Source: a bacterium (GTDB taxonomy: Bacteria; Planctomycetota; J058; JAJDCP01). Taken from it: a stretch of 11,278 bases of DNA. The translations under genes and the position numbers were made by a program. Every line of letters starts with the position of its first letter. The first letter of the stretch is position 1. Below are positions 1 through 6,720 of this stretch, piece after piece. The stretch is taken from NCBI GenBank assembly GCA_030428695.1, contig JAUIEM010000335.1, positions 1 to 11,278 of the forward strand, read 5' to 3'. The notes below the pieces were generated by a model. The model did no database searches, was not told the origin of the DNA, and saw only the letters and a list, made by a program, of their open reading frames with translations.

Positions 1-20
1 GACAGTGTTGCTCGCTACAC

Positions 21-131
21 GGTGGTCCCCCACCGGGGGACTCACAGGGGGGCATCAACAAGCCAACAAACACCTCGTTCCCCGGGGACAGGTATACGCC
101 ACTGTGCTTCCCCGGACGCGAATATCCGATG
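21..131 (+). repeat. REP-like interspersed repeat, copy 1 (inverted relative to copy 2)
   Basis: About 110 bp that recur as the reverse complement at 891-1000. The best-conserved core is 64-114, 47 of 51 bases identical to the reverse complement of 907-957. Outside the core the match continues with a few changes and one indel (for example GGGGACTCA near 37). The core folds as GGGG (84-87) plus ACAG (88-91), a 10-nt loop (92-101), then CTGT (102-105), an unpaired GCTT (106-109) and CCCC (110-113). A second perfect hairpin, GTCCCCC-ACC-GGGGGAC, lies at 25-41, and TCCCCGGGGA at 79-88 is a perfect palindrome. Bulged G/C hairpins in inverted pairs are typical of REP/BIME elements moved by single-strand (Y1, RAYT-type) transposases. 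No transposase is in the window, so the assignment to that class is inference. Confidence 0.8.
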
Positions 132-148
132 ATCAACTCCTTTTGATC
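131..148. other. AT-richer inverted repeat GATCAA-N6-TTGATC upstream of the secreted-protein gene
   Basis: GATCAA (131-136) and TTGATC (143-148) are perfect inverted half-sites 6 bp apart. Two more flanking positions pair with one wobble between them, so it reads as a nine-pair stem in RNA. It lies 76 bp before the ATG at 224, in the least GC-rich patch of this end. It could be an operator, the edge of the REP-like element, or a leader hairpin. No convincing -35/-10 pair was found beside it. Confidence 0.35.
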
Positions 149-211
149 GTCCGATCGAATTCTGACCAGCGCTGGACACGGTTCGCCCCACCGTCCACCA
201 TGCCGCGAGAA

Positions 212-219
212 GGGGGGAG
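212..219 (+). promoter_or_regulatory. Ribosome binding site for the 224 start
   Basis: A GGGGGGAG run ends 4 nt before ATG 224. It favours this start over the in-frame ATG at 200, which has no purine-rich site and would put charged residues ahead of the signal peptide. Confidence 0.7.
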
Positions 220-223
220 AACC

Positions 224-847
224 ATGCTGCGACTCGCATGCCTCGGACTGCTCGCGCTCACCCTCGTCGCCCAGGAGCCGCCGCTGCAGAGCGGCGCCCC
301 GCACCAGGATCCGCGGGAGGGGCTTGCGGAAGCCCCGCCGCACGGCTGGCGCCTGGTCCTCGGCGAGGACGCAGAGGCGGAGCTCGAAATCACCGAGGAC
401 GGCCTCGCGCTCCGTCCGCGCCGACCCGGCACGGAGCTCGGGCACATCCGGCTCGAGCGTCCGGGCTCCCCGGTCGCGGAGGGAGAGCGCTACACGCTGC
501 GCTTCGAGGCACGCGCGGACGCGCCGCGGGCGGTGCTCGCCGGGGTCGCCGGCGGGGACAACGCGCCGCTAGGGCTGCACCGGCAGCTGACGCTCGGCGC
601 GGACTGGAAGCGCTTCGCGCTGTCCTTCACCGCCAGCGGCTCCGCGGACAGCGCGCGCATCGTCTTCCTCACCGGGCAGTCCGCGCAGGCGGTGTACCTG
701 CGCGGCGTCGAGCTCGGCGTGGACGCGGACCACGCCCACCCGCCCGACGGCTCCGGCTCCTTCGACCTCGGACTGGCCCTGCTGTGCGGCGCGATCGGCA
801 TGATCGCCGGCATCTTCATGCGCATGCGAAGGAGCTCGAACGCCTGA
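224..847 (+). CDS. Secreted, C-terminally membrane-anchored beta-sandwich-like protein
   Basis: Unknown function; 207 residues. Residues 1-17 are a compact signal peptide (MLRLACLGLLALTLVAQ) with likely cleavage near residue 16. Residues about 40-167 alternate polar and hydrophobic strands. They include YTLRFEARADA (90-100) and WKRFALSFTASGSADSARIV (128-147), a pattern common in carbohydrate-binding-module-like jelly rolls of the CBM4/9 or galactose-binding type. Residues 179-199 form a transmembrane helix followed by a short basic tail (RMRR, 200-203), so the domain should face the periplasm or outside (type I topology). The gene stands alone between two inverted copies of a REP-like repeat and is 384 bp from the next gene. 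Ligand binding is inference from fold pattern only; no catalytic residues are recognisable. An alternative is a generic envelope protein. Confidence 0.75.
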   Translation: MLRLACLGLLALTLVAQEPPLQSGAPHQDPREGLAEAPPHGWRLVLGEDAEAELEITEDGLALRPRRPGTELGHIRLERPGSPVAEGERYTLRFEARADAPRAVLAGVAGGDNAPLGLHRQLTLGADWKRFALSFTASGSADSARIVFLTGQSAQAVYLRGVELGVDADHAHPPDGSGSFDLGLALLCGAIGMIAGIFMRMRRSSNA

Positions 848-870
848 GGGCGGGCCGGTCCGCGGAGGAG

Positions 871-887
871 CGCGCGACATTCGCGCG
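871..887 (+). terminator. Hairpin after the secreted-protein gene, possible weak terminator
   Basis: CGCGCGA (871-877), CAT loop, TCGCGCG (881-887) is a perfect 7-bp stem starting 23 bp after the stop codon at 847. No T-run follows directly (only TTT at 898-900), so it is at best an atypical intrinsic terminator. It directly abuts copy 2 of the interspersed repeat. Confidence 0.3.
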
Positions 888-890
888 TCG

Positions 891-1000
891 ATCGGAATTT
901 GACGCGCGGGGAAGCACCGTGGCGTCTACCGGTCCCCAGGGAACGAGGTGTTTGTTGTCTTGATTGATGTCCCCCTATGAGTCCCCAGGGCTGCCACCCA
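891..1000 (-). repeat. REP-like interspersed repeat, copy 2 (reverse complement of copy 1)
   Basis: Reverse-complement partner of 21-131; core 907-957. On the + strand it folds as GGGG (908-911), unpaired AAGC (912-915), ACCG (916-919), a 10-nt loop (920-929), CGGT (930-933), CCCC (934-937). This is the same bulged stem as copy 1. Where copy 1 has an A-T pair (90 with 103), copy 2 has C-G (930 with 919 on its own element strand), so the stem is kept by a compensatory change. A third difference is in the loop and the fourth is just outside the stem. The two copies face each other around the gene at 224-847. Confidence 0.8.
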
Positions 1001-1231
1001 ACTCCTCTTGTGCAGCCTGCAGCCCTTGACCATCGCTCCTCGTACCTCGGAGCGAGGGTCGGCGGGAACGTGTGCCAAGGCTGGGCGCTGTCAGGTAGCA
1101 AATCCTCGTTCTCGCAGGGCCTCGCCGCCGCAAGCTGCGTCGCTCGGCCCCCGTAGACAGCCCCTCGCCGTCGGCGCGGACAGATGCGGCGAGCCCCGGG
1201 ATCCCGTAGGATCCTCCGTGTGGAGGTCCGA
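1001..1231. other. Non-coding spacer with one hairpin; no gene recognised
   Basis: With the preceding repeat this makes a 384-bp gap between genes. No reading frame here looks like protein. One 7-bp hairpin is visible: TCGCTCC (1033-1039) with GGAGCGA (1049-1055) around a 9-nt loop. AGGATCCT, a palindrome, lies at 1209-1216, just before the ribosome binding site of the next gene. No promoter with both -35 and -10 elements could be defended. Confidence 0.5.
1222..1227 (+). promoter_or_regulatory. Ribosome binding site GGAGGT deciding the 1232 start
   Basis: A consensus-grade GGAGGT ends 4 nt before ATG 1232. The in-frame upstream ATG at 1184 has no such site and would add 16 Arg-rich residues. 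Confidence 0.8.
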
Positions 1232-1864
1232 ATGGAAACGAAGTTGCGTACCGCCGACCCCGGCCACCTGCGCCGGATGTTGTTCCGCCACGTCATCGTG
1301 ATCTGGGTGCTGTGCAGTCTGATCGGGGGGTCGCTGTGGCTCCACGACCAGGCGACCACGCCGCCCCCGAATCCACGTCTGCCGCCTTTCATGCAGCCGA
1401 GGAGCTCCTACGCCGGTGTCTACTCGGCCCTGGTCAACGGTTGCCTCGGCGCATTTTTCGGTGTGCTGGGTTCTCTCTGGGGTCAACGCAAGCAGCTTCG
1501 CACGCTCAAGGATCTCGCCGGGCGCGACGGGCTGGAACCAGCGAGCTTCCTGTGGTCCTGCGGGATCACCGCCGGGATGAGGAAGGGCAGGAAGCGGCTG
1601 GTCTACGACGAGGAACACTCTCTCTGTCTCGCTCCCATCCCGACCCGCAAGCAGAAGCACGAGCCCGAGCAGGTCGAACGCTGGCCCCTGACGGCGATCC
1701 AGTGCGTGACCGTGCGGCCGCGCAAGGGCCTGCTCGAGCTGGCCACCCTGTCGACGCAGCGGGTCGCCATCGAGCTCCGCGACCCGGACGCGGAAGATCT
1801 CGTCCTGCGCGCCCCCGACCCGGAAGGGTTGTGCGCCGCGATCGACGCACGCTTGCCGTCCTGA
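1232..1864 (+). CDS. Two-TM inner-membrane protein with cytoplasmic tail domain, unknown function
   Basis: Not recognised; 210 residues. A basic N-terminus (residues 1-20) precedes TM helix 1 (about 20-37, VIVIWVLCSLIGGSLWL). A short Pro-rich external loop (41-58) follows, then TM helix 2 (about 61-84, Gly/Ala-rich), then a positively charged QRKQLRTLK (85-93). By the positive-inside rule both ends are cytoplasmic. The tail (about 105-208) alternates beta-like segments (RLVYDEEHSLCLAPI, AIQCVTVRPRKGLLELATL, QRVAIELRD) and ends in a helix-like DPEGLCAAIDARL. This layout is reminiscent of the small PH-like domains on bacterial membrane proteins, but the resemblance is weak. It lies 89 bp upstream of the receptor kinase on the same strand, so a shared membrane process is possible but unproven. 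Confidence 0.72.
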   Translation: METKLRTADPGHLRRMLFRHVIVIWVLCSLIGGSLWLHDQATTPPPNPRLPPFMQPRSSYAGVYSALVNGCLGAFFGVLGSLWGQRKQLRTLKDLAGRDGLEPASFLWSCGITAGMRKGRKRLVYDEEHSLCLAPIPTRKQKHEPEQVERWPLTAIQCVTVRPRKGLLELATLSTQRVAIELRDPDAEDLVLRAPDPEGLCAAIDARLPS

Positions 1865-1928
1865 TCCCGCCCGGCGCGGCGCCTTCCTCCGACCCGCCTC
1901 GAAGCGATCGCGCCGCCCGGGTCCGCGC

Positions 1929-1937
1929 TGCTACACT
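1929..1937 (+). promoter_or_regulatory. Candidate extended -10 (TGC-TACACT) before the kinase gene
   Basis: TACACT (1932-1937) matches TATAAT at four of six positions and is preceded by TGC, as in an extended -10. No -35 is visible 16-18 bp upstream. Transcription would begin about 1944, giving a leader of only about 10 nt with the Shine-Dalgarno at its very start. It may be a chance match. Confidence 0.3.
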
Positions 1938-1943
1938 CGAGGC

Positions 1944-1950
1944 GGGAGGA
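1944..1950 (+). promoter_or_regulatory. Ribosome binding site GGGAGGA deciding the kinase start at 1954
   Basis: GGGAGGA ends 3 nt before ATG 1954. The open frame extends upstream through the preceding gene to 1312, but that stretch is an out-of-frame shadow of 1232-1864, so 1954 is the start. Confidence 0.8.
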
Positions 1951-1953
1951 ACG

Positions 1954-4900
1954 ATGGACGAAGCGACGGTCCGCGCGCTGTGGTCGGAGACCCTCGGGGC
2001 GGACGCCGAATGGACCGCGCTGTCCGGCGAGGCGACCTACCGCCCGTTGGCGGAAGAGCCGCCGGCGCTGCCCGCACCCGAGGACGGGAGCTTCGTGCCC
2101 GGCGGCGAGCTCGGCCGGGGCGGGGTGGGGATCGTCTACCGCGCGCGGCAGACCGTGCTCGACCGCGACGTCGCCCTCAAGGTGCCGCTCGGCACGGACA
2201 GGTCCGACGAGCCCTTCGCTGGCGGCGGCGGCTTCCTGACCGAGGCGCTGTTCAACGGCCGGCTCGAGCATCCGAACATCGTCCCGGTCCACGACCTCGG
2301 CCGCGGGCCCGACGGCGGGCTGTTCCTCGCGATGAAGCTGGTCGAGGGCGAGACCTGGAAACAGCGCCTCGAGGCCCGCCCGGACGCCCTCGACGAGCAC
2401 CTCGAGATCCTCCTGCAGGTCTGCAACGCGGTCGCCTACGCCCACAGCCGCGGGGTGGTGCACAACGACCTCAAGCCCGGCAACGTGATGCTCGGCCGCT
2501 ACGGCGAGGTGCTGCTGACCGACTGGGGGCTGGCGGTCGAGCTGGAGGAGCCGGCCCGCCTGCGCCACCGGAGCGCGGTGCGCCGCCCCTGCGGCACCCC
2601 GGGCTACATGCCGCCGGAGCTCGCCGAAGGCGACGGCGCGAGCATCGGACCGGAGACCGACACCTACCTGCTCGGGGGGATCCTGTTCCGCATCCTGAGC
2701 GGCCGCTCGCCCCACTCCGGCGCGACCTTCGTGCAGACCGTCGTCCAGGCGGTCACCGGCCGCGTCGGCAGCCTGCCGGCCGGAGTTCCCGACGAGCTGC
2801 GGGCCCTGTGCCTGCGCGCCCTCGACAGGGACCCCGCCCGGCGCTTCCCGACCGCCGAAGCCTTCCAGGCCGAGCTGCGCGCCTACCTGCGCCACCGGGA
2901 GAGCCTGCTGCTCAGCGCGGCGGCCCAGCGCGAGCTCGACGCGAGCCTCGCCCGCGGCCCGCGGGACGACGCCCTGGCCGGCGCCCTGTCCGCCTTCGGC
3001 CAGGCCTTGCGGCTGTGGCAGGAGAACCCCCGGGCGCGGGCCGGCCGGCAGCTCGCCCGCCGCGCCTGGGCCCGGCTCGCGATCGAGCGGGGAGACCTCG
3101 CCCTCGCCACGGCCCAGCTCGAGGGCCTGCGCGAGGACGGCGGGGAAGACGCCGCGCTGCGCGACGAGCTCGCGGCGGCGGAGCGCAAGCGGGAGCGGGA
3201 GCGTCGCGCCCGGAAGCGCCTGCGCCTCTCGCTCGCGGCCGCGGCGCTGCTGGTCGCGGCCCTGCTCGGCGGCCAGGCGGTGGTGCGCTGGAGCGCACGC
3301 TCCGAGGCGTTGACCACCCGAGATCGCATGCTCGCCACGCAGCGCGCGGCGGTCGCGGAGCTACCGGGAGAAAGCCTGCGCGCGGTGTTGCGACTGCGGC
3401 TCGAGGCCGCGCCGCCGGCGGTCGGCGAGCGGCCCTTCCCGGCCAGCGTGACCGAGCGTCAGCAGCGCGCGGCGACGGTGCGCCGCTTCCACGACTTCAT
3501 CGCGCGCCGGGTGCGCCTCGCCGACCTCTCCTCCGCGCCCGTCGCGGGAGAGCTGGTCACACTGCTCGCCCCCGACAGTCTCGCCGCGCTGCGCGCGCAG
3601 AACCGCGCCGACCTCGAGCTCGCGGCTGGAGTCGCGCTGCGCGACGGCTCCTTCGACCTCGCCGAGACCCTGCTCGCCGGCCATCCCGGTCCGGAGAGCG
3701 TGCGGGAGACGTGGGAACGGCGGCTCGCCGACGGCCGCCGGGCGCTCGTCGGCTGGCAACTCGCCCGCACCGAGGCCGCGCTCGACGACCTGCACGCCGG
3801 CAGGGGCCGGGCGGGCCGGCCGGACTGGTGGCCGACCCCGGAAGAGTACGTCATCGAGCTCAGCGCCTTCCGCGAGGAGGCGGTGGTCGCGACCCTCGCG
3901 CAGTACCTCGAGCCCGCGCTGGAGCGGGCGGCCCTGTTCTCCCGGCGGGCGGAGCCGATCGTCTGGACCCAGAACGAGCGCGAGCTGCTGATGGTGATCC
4001 TGCGGGTGCTCGGCCGGTTGCAGCTGCCCGGCTCCGTGCCGGTGCTGTGCGACTTCCTCGCGACCGTCTGGGACCCCGAGCTGGTGACCGCCGCCGGCCT
4101 CGCCCTGTGCGACAGCGGCGATCCGCGCGGCGAGAGCTTCCTCGTCCACCAGCTCCGGCACCGCTTCGGCATCAACAGCGAGGTGTGGCAGGGCATCGCC
4201 CGGTACCTCGCTCGCATCCGGACGACCTACCCGTCGGCGGAGAGCCTGCAGACCGTCGAAGAGTGCCAGACGCTCGGCCTGCTGCTCGGCGTCAAGGGCG
4301 ACCTCGAGGGGGCGCTCGCGGCCTACCGGCGAGGGCTCGCGCTCGACTCCCTCGAGGTCTCCCTGCACAACGACCTCGGCGCACTCTTGTACCGCTACGG
4401 GCGTCATGAGGAAGCGGCCGGCCGGCTCAGCCGCGCGATCGCCCTGGCTCCCGAGCGGCCGGCCAGCTACCGCAACCGCGCGATGAGCCGCCTCGCCCTG
4501 GGGATGACCGCGGAGGCCCTCGAGGACTTCGACCGCGCGATCGAGCTCGCGCCGCTCGACGCGGGCGCCTTCGACGGCCGCGGGCAGCTGTGGCTCCACC
4601 TCGACAGCCTCGACCTCGCAATCGAGGACTTCGCCCAGGCCTGCGCCCTCGACCCGAGCCAGGTGGCGTCCTTCAACAACCTCTCCATCGCCTACGCGAA
4701 CACGGGCAGGCACGCCGAGGCGGTCGCGATGGCGACCCGCGCGATCGAGCTCGATCCACGCGATGGCTGGCTGTACTTCAACCGGGGTCGCTCCTACCTG
4801 CTGATGGACGAAGCCCGCCAGGCGGTCGAGGACTTCGACGCCGCCCTGCGCCTGCTCCCCGACGAAGAGGCCGTGTTGCTCGAGCGTGGCTCGGCCCACC

Positions 4901-6711
4901 TGCGCCTCGAGCAGCCCGCGCAGGCGCTCGCCGACTTCGACCGCGCGCTCGCGCTCGGCGGAAGCGCGGTGGCGCACGGGGGGCGCGGGGCGGCGCTGCT
5001 GCGACTCGGCCGCAGGGAGGAGTCCTGGCAGGCCCTGCGTCGGTCCTACACGTTGGGCCAGCGCGGCCCACACATCCACACCCAGCTCGCGGCGCTGTTC
5101 GAGACCCGCGGGGAGCTCGACAGCGCCGCCGCCTACCTCGACCGCGCGATCGTCGAAGATCCCCAGTTCGCGACGGCCTGGCTGCTGCGCGGACAGCTAC
5201 GGGTGAAGCGCGGCGAGGACGCGTCGGCGCTCGCCGACCTCGACCGCGGCGTCGCCCTCGCTCCGCACGACCCGCTCGGGCTCGAGCTGCGCGGGGCCCT
5301 GCTGGTCGGACTCGACCGCTGCGCCGAGGGCCTCGCCAACCTCGACCGGGCCCTCGCCCTGGCCGGCGAGACCGCCCGGTTGCGTGAGGTCCACGCGCGC
5401 GCCCTGTACGGGCTCGGGCGCTTCGCCGAGGCCCGGGCCGGCTTCCAGCGCACCCGCCAGCTCGGGGCGAGCAGCGCGGAGCTCTTCCTGCTCCTCGCCC
5501 AGTCCTGCGCCGCCGAGGGCGACCTCCGCGCCGCGGCCGACCACTGCACGAAGGCGCTGCACATATTCGGCGAGAATCCGGACCTCTACGCGCAGCGCGC
5601 CGCCGTCGCGACCGCCCTCGGGGACCTCGCCCTCGCCGAGGCGGACTGCGACGCCTGTCTCGCGGGCGACCCCACCAACGGCGAGATCTTCGAGCTCCGG
5701 GCCGGGCTGCGCTTCGAGCGCGGCGCGTTCGTCGAGGCGGAAGCCGACCTCGCGCGCGCCTTCGTCCTCCTGCCCGAAGGGTCGCGCCCGCACGTCCTGC
5801 GCGGCATGGTGCACTGGAAACAGGGACGGCACGACGCGGCCCGGGCGGACCTCGACCGCGCGGTCGCACTCAGGCCGACCGACCCGGCCGCACGCCTCGG
5901 ACGGGCCGAGCACGCGGTGGTCGAGGGAAGGGTCGAGGACGCGGGCCGGGATCTCGAGCTCGCGCGCGAGCTCGCCCCGGACGACGGGGAGATCTTCTGC
6001 CTGTCCGGTGTCGTCGCCGAGATGTCCGGCGATGGCGAGGCGGCGCGGCGCTGGTACGACCGCGCCCTCGCCCTCGATCCCCGCCAGGCGGAGGCGCTGC
6101 GGGGGCGGGCCCTGCTCGCGCTGCGCGCCGGAGAGCTCGCGCGGGCCGAGGCGGACCTCGATCAGCTCATCGCGCAGACGGACGACCCGGACAACCTCGC
6201 CGTGCGGGGGCGGATCCGCCTGCGCAGGGGCCGCCCCGAAGATGCGATCGCCGACTTCGACCGCTGCCTGGAGGCGGACCCGGACAACCTCCCGGCCCGC
6301 GCCGGCCGGGCCCACGCCCAGGCGCAGATCGGGCAGCTCGAGGCGGCGCGCGACGGCTTCCTCCACTGCCTGGAGCAGGGCTACGAGACGGCGGATGTGC
6401 AGTCCGGCCTCGGCTACGTGCTGATGGTCCTCGACCAGCCCGCCGAGGCCTACGTGTGCTACGCCCGCGGGGAGAAGCTCGGCGGGCGCGGCGTGCTCTC
6501 CTACAACGCCGCCTGCATGCTCGGCCGGCTCGACGCCCAGCAGGCGGATCCGGCCCAGCGCGCGGCGCAGCGCGACCGCGCCTTCGCCCACCTCGCGGTC
6601 GCCCTCGAGCGCGGCTGGGACGACCGGGAGCTCAGCGCGAGCGACAGCGACCTCGCCTTTTTGCACGACGACCCGCGCTGGGAGCCGTGGCTCGAAAAGG
6701 TCGGGGAATAG
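1954..6711 (+). CDS. Receptor-like Ser/Thr protein kinase with TM helix and about 22 TPR repeats
   Basis: 1585 residues. The kinase domain (about 48-312) is of the bacterial PknB/eukaryotic-like class and should transfer phosphate from ATP to Ser/Thr of unknown proteins. Visible motifs are the Gly loop GRGGVG (54-59), VALKV with ATP-anchoring K76, candidate alpha-C Glu E97, catalytic loop HNDLKPGN (H170, D172, K174, N177), Mg-binding DWG (190-192), GTPGYMPPE (214-222), D236 and R297. HND replaces HRD, so this is a non-RD kinase; DWG replaces DFG. A charged helix (about 400-424, ERKRERERRARKR) precedes a TM helix (about 425-442). Residues 630-765 look alpha-helical, HEAT-like. Residues 770 to about 1515 hold about 22 TPR units of 34 residues, of the form ALxDFDRAIELxP, and the end (1515-1585, NAAC...DDPRWEPWLEKV) is a cap often seen closing such TPR arrays. 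Topology implies TPRs outside the cytoplasm. The next gene begins 9 bp after the stop, indicating an operon. Confidence 0.93.
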   Translation: MDEATVRALWSETLGADAEWTALSGEATYRPLAEEPPALPAPEDGSFVPGGELGRGGVGIVYRARQTVLDRDVALKVPLGTDRSDEPFAGGGGFLTEALFNGRLEHPNIVPVHDLGRGPDGGLFLAMKLVEGETWKQRLEARPDALDEHLEILLQVCNAVAYAHSRGVVHNDLKPGNVMLGRYGEVLLTDWGLAVELEEPARLRHRSAVRRPCGTPGYMPPELAEGDGASIGPETDTYLLGGILFRILSGRSPHSGATFVQTVVQAVTGRVGSLPAGVPDELRALCLRALDRDPARRFPTAEAFQAELRAYLRHRESLLLSAAAQRELDASLARGPRDDALAGALSAFGQALRLWQENPRARAGRQLARRAWARLAIERGDLALATAQLEGLREDGGEDAALRDELAAAERKRERERRARKRLRLSLAAAALLVAALLGGQAVVRWSARSEALTTRDRMLATQRAAVAELPGESLRAVLRLRLEAAPPAVGERPFPASVTERQQRAATVRRFHDFIARRVRLADLSSAPVAGELVTLLAPDSLAALRAQNRADLELAAGVALRDGSFDLAETLLAGHPGPESVRETWERRLADGRRALVGWQLARTEAALDDLHAGRGRAGRPDWWPTPEEYVIELSAFREEAVVATLAQYLEPALERAALFSRRAEPIVWTQNERELLMVILRVLGRLQLPGSVPVLCDFLATVWDPELVTAAGLALCDSGDPRGESFLVHQLRHRFGINSEVWQGIARYLARIRTTYPSAESLQTVEECQTLGLLLGVKGDLEGALAAYRRGLALDSLEVSLHNDLGALLYRYGRHEEAAGRLSRAIALAPERPASYRNRAMSRLALGMTAEALEDFDRAIELAPLDAGAFDGRGQLWLHLDSLDLAIEDFAQACALDPSQVASFNNLSIAYANTGRHAEAVAMATRAIELDPRDGWLYFNRGRSYLLMDEARQAVEDFDAALRLLPDEEAVLLERGSAHLRLEQPAQALADFDRALALGGSAVAHGGRGAALLRLGRREESWQALRRSYTLGQRGPHIHTQLAALFETRGELDSAAAYLDRAIVEDPQFATAWLLRGQLRVKRGEDASALADLDRGVALAPHDPLGLELRGALLVGLDRCAEGLANLDRALALAGETARLREVHARALYGLGRFAEARAGFQRTRQLGASSAELFLLLAQSCAAEGDLRAAADHCTKALHIFGENPDLYAQRAAVATALGDLALAEADCDACLAGDPTNGEIFELRAGLRFERGAFVEAEADLARAFVLLPEGSRPHVLRGMVHWKQGRHDAARADLDRAVALRPTDPAARLGRAEHAVVEGRVEDAGRDLELARELAPDDGEIFCLSGVVAEMSGDGEAARRWYDRALALDPRQAEALRGRALLALRAGELARAEADLDQLIAQTDDPDNLAVRGRIRLRRGRPEDAIADFDRCLEADPDNLPARAGRAHAQAQIGQLEAARDGFLHCLEQGYETADVQSGLGYVLMVLDQPAEAYVCYARGEKLGGRGVLSYNAACMLGRLDAQQADPAQRAAQRDRAFAHLAVALERGWDDRELSASDSDLAFLHDDPRWEPWLEKVGE
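4261..6498 (+). repeat. TPR-coding repeat array within the kinase gene
   Basis: About 22 consecutive units of about 102 bp encode the TPR domain. Some keep near-identical DNA at the second helix. GACTTCGACCGC or GACCTCGACCGC recurs near 4527, 4933, 5239, 5848 and 6253, consistent with growth by internal duplication. Units 8, 12-14, 17 and 18 depart most from the consensus. Confidence 0.8.
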
Positions 6712-6720
6712 GAGGGGAGG
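6711..6720 (+). promoter_or_regulatory. Doubled ribosome binding site overlapping the kinase stop codon
   Basis: GGAGGGGAGG begins on the last base of the kinase TAG stop (6709-6711) and ends directly against ATG 6721. The first GGAGG (6711-6715) has the proper 5-nt spacing; the second (6716-6720) abuts the start. The arrangement suggests translational coupling of the two genes. Confidence 0.75.

Noticed and set aside
5..223. N-terminal extension of the secreted protein from 5 or 200
   Set aside because: It would run through the REP-like repeat and hide the signal peptide; ATG 224 has the ribosome binding site.
1184..1231. Upstream ATG 1184 as start of the two-TM protein
   Set aside because: No ribosome binding site there, while GGAGGT sits correctly before 1232.
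1..1231. Insertion sequence
   Set aside because: No transposase gene or target duplication is visible; only the REP-like inverted pair can be supported.
1312..1953. N-terminal extension of the kinase frame back to 1312
   Set aside because: It overlaps the well-supported gene 1232-1864 in another frame, has Arg/Pro/Ala-rich shadow composition, and 1954 has a strong ribosome binding site.
3361..5079. Long - strand frames opposite the kinase (572, 692 and 430 residues elsewhere)
   Set aside because: Antisense shadows typical of very high GC coding DNA; repetitive composition mirrors the TPR codons and no domain is recognisable.
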